Positions 13,374-16,681 of a stretch of 16,681 nt of DNA are shown here, in pieces (the first letter of the stretch is position 1; each line of letters starts with the position of its first letter). The stretch lies in the NCBI GenBank assembly GCA_027488265.1, contig JAIYCA010000389.1, positions 1 to 16,681 of the forward strand, written 5' to 3'. The position numbers were made by a program, and so were the translations under genes. The DNA comes from Planctomycetaceae bacterium. GTDB taxonomy: Bacteria > Planctomycetota > Phycisphaerae > Phycisphaerales > SM1A02. The notes below the pieces were generated by a model. It was not told the origin of the DNA. It searched no databases and saw nothing but the letters and a program-made list of their open reading frames with translations.

Positions 13374-14987
13374 ATGTCTCTGCCATCCGCTGCCTCCACT
13401 GGCCAACCTGCCTCCGCCGACATGGTCGTCCTCGACGGCTCGCCGCTCTCGATTCGCGATGTCGCGCGGATCGCGCGCGCAACGATTTCGGCTCCTGTTC
13501 GCCTCACGCTCGCGCCTGTCGCACGCGAGGCGGTGATCCGTTCGCGCGCGGTTGTCAACACGGCGCTGCAAAGCGGGAAGGCCGTGTACGGGCTCAACAC
13601 CGGTTTCGGCAGTTTGTCGCGCGTGCGCATCCCGCACGAGCGCGCCTGTGAATTGCAGCGGAACATCATTCGTTCGCACGCGGCGGGTGTCGGCGAACCG
13701 CTCCCCCGCGAAGTTTCCCGCGCGCTGATGGTCGTACTCGCCGCGAGCCTCGCGCGCGGCAAGTCGGGCATTCGCATCGAAACGCTCGAGCGCATCATCG
13801 ATCTCATCAACGCGCACGTCGATCCAGCGATTCCGTCGCGCGGCTCGGTCGGCGCGTCCGGCGATCTCGCGCCGCTCGCGCACGCAGCGTTGGTGCTGCT
13901 TGGTGAAGGCGAATGTTGGCATGATGGAAAGGGCGGCGGCAAGCGCCCCGGACCAAACGGCGGCACGATTGAACCGGCCGCGTGGGTCACGAAGAGTTAC
14001 GGCTTCCCGCCGCTTGAACTTGAGGAGAAGGAAGGTCTCGCGCTTCTCAACGGCACGCACTTGATGTGCGCGACGGGCGCGCTGCTTTGCCACGATTTTC
14101 ACAACGCGTTTGATGCAGCGATCGCCGCTGCGGCGATGTCGATCGATGCCGCGAAGGCGACCGACGCGTTCCTCGATGCGCGCATTCACGACGCGCGCCG
14201 ACAACCTGGACAAATCGAGGTCGCCGCGCGACTCCGCGGACTTCTCGCGGGAAGCACGATTCTTCCATCGCACGCAGAGAACGATCCGCGCGTGCAAGAC
14301 CCCTACTCGCTGCGCGCAATGCCGCAGGTGCTCGGCGCCGCGCTTGATGCGTTCCGCTACGTCGAAGGCACCGTCGCGCGCGAACTCGGCGCGGTGACCG
14401 ACAATCCGCTGGTGTTCGCTGGCGCAACCGCGGGCGCGGGCGACATCGTTTCCGGCGGAAATTTCCACGGTATGCCGCTCGCGATCGCGCTCGATCTTCT
14501 CGCGATTGCGTGTTCGCACGTCGCTGGCATTTCCGAGCGCCGCACGTTCTGGGTTGTGTCGGGCTTCGACCACTTCGTCGGACTGAAGCCCTATCTCGCG
14601 ACCGATCCTGGCGTCGATTCGGGCCTGATGATTCCGCAGTACGCGGCGGCGGCGTGCGTGAATGAAATCGCAACGCTCGCAAACCCCGCAAGCGTGACGA
14701 ACATTCCAACGAGCGCGGGCATCGAGGACTACAACAGCATGGGCGCCACGAGTGCGCTGAAAGCGACGCGCTGCGTGTCGCTCTTGCGTTCGGTGATCGC
14801 GATCGAACTGCTCGTGATGGCCGAAGCGCTCGAAGCGCATCGGCCGCTGAAGTCGGGCGCGGGCGTTGAAAAGGCGCACGCAGTCGTGCGTTCGCAGGTA
14901 AAGAAACTCGACCGCGACCGCGCGCCGAGCCCCGATATTCGTGCACTCGAAGTGCTGATCGCATCAGGCGCGTTTTCCGTTTCGTAA
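13374..14987 (+). CDS. hutH: Histidine ammonia-lyase
   Basis: First step of histidine degradation: non-oxidative removal of ammonia from L-histidine to give trans-urocanate; cytoplasmic homotetramer in the family. 537 residues from ATG 13374. The GSVGASGDLAPLAH block (157-170) contains the Ala161-Ser162-Gly163 triad that cyclises to the MIO electrophile. Also present are VYGLNTGFGSLSRV (71-84, catalytic Tyr in the YGxNTGFG motif), LNGTHLMCATGAL, QDPYSLRAMPQVLG, DNPLVF and the SGGNFHG motif. The frame is open far upstream, but homology begins near MVVLDG; Met17 (13422) would give a more typical length (521 residues) and is an alternative start. No Shine-Dalgarno sequence is obvious. It lies 30 bp upstream of hutU, clearly one operon. 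A tyrosine ammonia-lyase is conceivable, but the adjacent urocanase settles it. Confidence 0.96.
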   Translation: MSLPSAASTGQPASADMVVLDGSPLSIRDVARIARATISAPVRLTLAPVAREAVIRSRAVVNTALQSGKAVYGLNTGFGSLSRVRIPHERACELQRNIIRSHAAGVGEPLPREVSRALMVVLAASLARGKSGIRIETLERIIDLINAHVDPAIPSRGSVGASGDLAPLAHAALVLLGEGECWHDGKGGGKRPGPNGGTIEPAAWVTKSYGFPPLELEEKEGLALLNGTHLMCATGALLCHDFHNAFDAAIAAAAMSIDAAKATDAFLDARIHDARRQPGQIEVAARLRGLLAGSTILPSHAENDPRVQDPYSLRAMPQVLGAALDAFRYVEGTVARELGAVTDNPLVFAGATAGAGDIVSGGNFHGMPLAIALDLLAIACSHVAGISERRTFWVVSGFDHFVGLKPYLATDPGVDSGLMIPQYAAAACVNEIATLANPASVTNIPTSAGIEDYNSMGATSALKATRCVSLLRSVIAIELLVMAEALEAHRPLKSGAGVEKAHAVVRSQVKKLDRDRAPSPDIRALEVLIASGAFSVS

Positions 14988-15017
14988 GGAACCGCGCGTC
15001 GGGCTACACTCGCCGCC

Positions 15018-16681
15018 ATGACGATGGCGACTCCCAGCGAAACTACGACTGATACCACGACAGCTCGCATCATTCGCGCGCCGCGCGGCAACGAACGCAC
15101 GTGCTCATCGTGGGCTGCCGAAGCCGCGATGCGCATGTTGATGAACAACCTCGACCCTGAGGTCGCCGAGCGTCCAGAAAACCTCGTCGTCTACGGCGGC
15201 CGTGGCCAAGCCGCGCGCAACTGGGAGTGCTTCGACGCGATCATCGCGAGCCTGAAGAAGCTTGCGCCCGACGAGACGCTCCTCGTTCAAAGCGGCAAGC
15301 CCGTCGGCATCGTGCGCACGACGAAGGATTCGCCGCGCGTTCTGATTGCAAACTCGAATCTCGTGCCGCACTGGGCGACGCAGGCGAAGTTCGACGAACT
15401 CGCCGCGAAGGGCCTGATGATGTTCGGGCAGATGACGGCGGGCTCGTGGATTTACATCGGTACGCAAGGCATTTTGCAAGGCACGTATGAAACGTTCGCC
15501 GAGTGCGCGCGCCAGCATTTCGGCGGCTCGCTGCGCGGCACGTTGAATGTGACCGGCGGCTGCGGCGGCATGGGTGGCGCGCAACCACTCGCGATCACGA
15601 TGAATGAAGGCACGTGCCTCATCGCTGATATCTGCCGCGAGCGCCTCGAGAAGCGCATCCACGACCGCTATCTCGATGAGATGCACGAAGATCTCGATAC
15701 GGCGATTGATCGCGCGCTCGCGCTCACCGCCGAAGCGAAAGAAGGCAAGAACAACGGCATTTCCGTTGGTTGGCTCGGAAACATCGTGGATCTCTTGCGA
15801 CGTCTCGATGAGCGCGGCATTGTGCCTGAGACGCTCACCGATCAGACGAGCGCGCACGATCCGCTCGAGGGCTACTACCCCGCCGACATGTCGCGTGAGA
15901 GCGCCGACATCCTGCGCGAACAGAATCCCGCGGAGTATCAAGAACTCGCGTGCGCTTCGATGGAAGAGCACGTGCGCTTGATGGTCGGATTCCTGCACAA
16001 AGGTTCGAAGGTCTTCGACTACGGCAACAACATCCGCCAGCGCGCGCTCGACCACGGCTTCGCCGATGCGTTCGCGTTCCCTGGCTTTGTGCCCGCGTAC
16101 ATTCGGCCGCAGTTCTGCACGGGCCGCGGGCCGTTCCGCTGGGTCGCGCTGTCGGGCGATCCGGCGGATATCAAGGTGACCGACGAGGCGATTTTGAAGT
16201 TGTTCCCGCACGATGCGTCGCTGCGCCGTTGGATCACGATGGCGGGCGAGCGCATTGCGTTCCAAGGTCTGCCCGCGCGCATTTGCTGGCTCGGTCTTGG
16301 CGAACGACACAAGGCGGGCTTGCTCTTCAACGAACTCGTGCGCAGCGGCAAGGTGAAGGCGCCGATCGTGATCGGCCGCGACCACCTCGATTGCGGCAGC
16401 GTTGCGAGCCCGAACCGCGAAACCGAGGCGATGCTCGACGGCACCGACGCGGTGAGCGACTGGGCGATTCTCAATTTCGCGGTGAACACTGCGAGCGGCG
16501 CGAGCTGGACGAGCTTCCACCACGGTGGCGGCGTCGGCATCGGCTTCTCGCAGCACGCGGGACAGGTGATCGTTGCCGATGGCACCGACGAAGCCGCCGC
16601 GCGCATCGAGCGCGTCTTGACGAACGACCCGATGATGGGCGTGTTCCGTCACGCCGACGCGGGCTACGAACTCGCGAAGCA
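15018..16681 (+). CDS. hutU: Urocanate hydratase, 3' end cut by the window
   Basis: Second step of histidine degradation: NAD-dependent hydration of urocanate to 4-imidazolone-5-propionate. The frame runs from ATG 15018 with no stop to the last base, 554 codons, so only a short C-terminus is missing (the family is about 550-570 residues). Motifs: VVYGGRGQAARNW (57-69), MTAGSWIYIGTQGI (139-152), the NAD-binding GGCGGMGGAQPLA (180-192), KVFDYGNNIR (331-340), FPGFVPAYIRPQFCTGRGPFR split across 354-374, and DHLDCGSVASPNRET (455-469) with C459 matching the known active-site cysteine. TSFHHGGGVGIGFSQHAG follows. A second Met two codons later is an equal start; neither has a clear ribosome-binding site, and the AAGGA overlapping the hutH stop is too far away. 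Co-transcribed with hutH; further hut genes would be expected beyond the window. Confidence 0.97.
   Translation, partial: MTMATPSETTTDTTTARIIRAPRGNERTCSSWAAEAAMRMLMNNLDPEVAERPENLVVYGGRGQAARNWECFDAIIASLKKLAPDETLLVQSGKPVGIVRTTKDSPRVLIANSNLVPHWATQAKFDELAAKGLMMFGQMTAGSWIYIGTQGILQGTYETFAECARQHFGGSLRGTLNVTGGCGGMGGAQPLAITMNEGTCLIADICRERLEKRIHDRYLDEMHEDLDTAIDRALALTAEAKEGKNNGISVGWLGNIVDLLRRLDERGIVPETLTDQTSAHDPLEGYYPADMSRESADILREQNPAEYQELACASMEEHVRLMVGFLHKGSKVFDYGNNIRQRALDHGFADAFAFPGFVPAYIRPQFCTGRGPFRWVALSGDPADIKVTDEAILKLFPHDASLRRWITMAGERIAFQGLPARICWLGLGERHKAGLLFNELVRSGKVKAPIVIGRDHLDCGSVASPNRETEAMLDGTDAVSDWAILNFAVNTASGASWTSFHHGGGVGIGFSQHAGQVIVADGTDEAAARIERVLTNDPMMGVFRHADAGYELAK

Noticed and set aside
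13359..14879. A 506-codon minus-strand open frame opposite hutH
   Set aside because: Arg/Glu/His-rich composition without any motif; the opposite strand carries complete histidine ammonia-lyase motifs.
11190..14987. A 1265-codon plus-strand open frame
   Set aside because: Only the last 537 codons are hutH. The upstream part is antisense to the kinase and membrane protein genes and reads as Arg/His-rich low-complexity sequence, as expected from GC-rich shadow frames.
15105..16652. A 515-codon minus-strand open frame at the right end
   Set aside because: It is the shadow of hutU, whose own frame has every urocanase motif and simply runs off the window without a stop.

Overview
The window is a GC-rich (roughly 60-65% by eye) bacterial chromosome segment of ordinary, densely packed genes. 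No rRNA, complete tRNA, CRISPR array, insertion sequence or phage gene is visible. Gene content and composition fit a planctomycete-like bacterium, possibly of the Phycisphaerae. That placement is a low-confidence inference from protein flavour only. Most genes lack a clear Shine-Dalgarno sequence, so several starts are uncertain.

Layout. (1) 2-940 (+) is a metallo-beta-lactamase-fold hydrolase. It converges on a minus-strand group transcribed leftwards from about 4.1 kb: glyA (serine hydroxymethyltransferase, 2706-4085), a four-helix membrane protein (1554-2687) and an unrecognised soluble protein (962-1486). (2) An Ogt/MGMT-type DNA repair alkyltransferase (4084-4722, +) diverges from glyA; the outermost start codons of the two genes share the palindrome CATG. 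(3) ugd (UDP-glucose 6-dehydrogenase, 4767-6101) is followed by a protein with two FHA domains (6136-6981) and then by an HU-family nucleoid protein (7160-7516) with its own promoter-like region and a strong terminator. (4) A 597-bp non-coding interval (7517-8113) holds that terminator and an elaborate inverted-repeat element with two internal hairpins. (5) A leftward cluster runs from a PfkB-family sugar kinase (11277-12233) through a secreted S9 dipeptidyl-peptidase (9028-11244) to murQ (8114-9031); the peptidase stop overlaps the murQ start as ATGA. Upstream of it lies a polytopic membrane protein (12321-13175, -). (6) Divergent from that is the histidine-utilisation pair hutH (13374-14987) and hutU (15018 to beyond the window end), the first two steps of histidine to glutamate.

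How they work together: glyA supplies glycine and one-carbon units. hutH and hutU convert histidine to urocanate and then to imidazolone propionate. murQ plus the secreted peptidase suggests salvage of cell-wall sugars and extracellular peptides. ugd supplies UDP-glucuronate for polysaccharides.

I found no convincing undescribed multi-gene system. The most unusual structure is non-coding: the inverted element at 7846-8088, with conserved arms, equal internal spacing in both arms and hairpins abutting each arm. It looks like a repeat family or a structured RNA.
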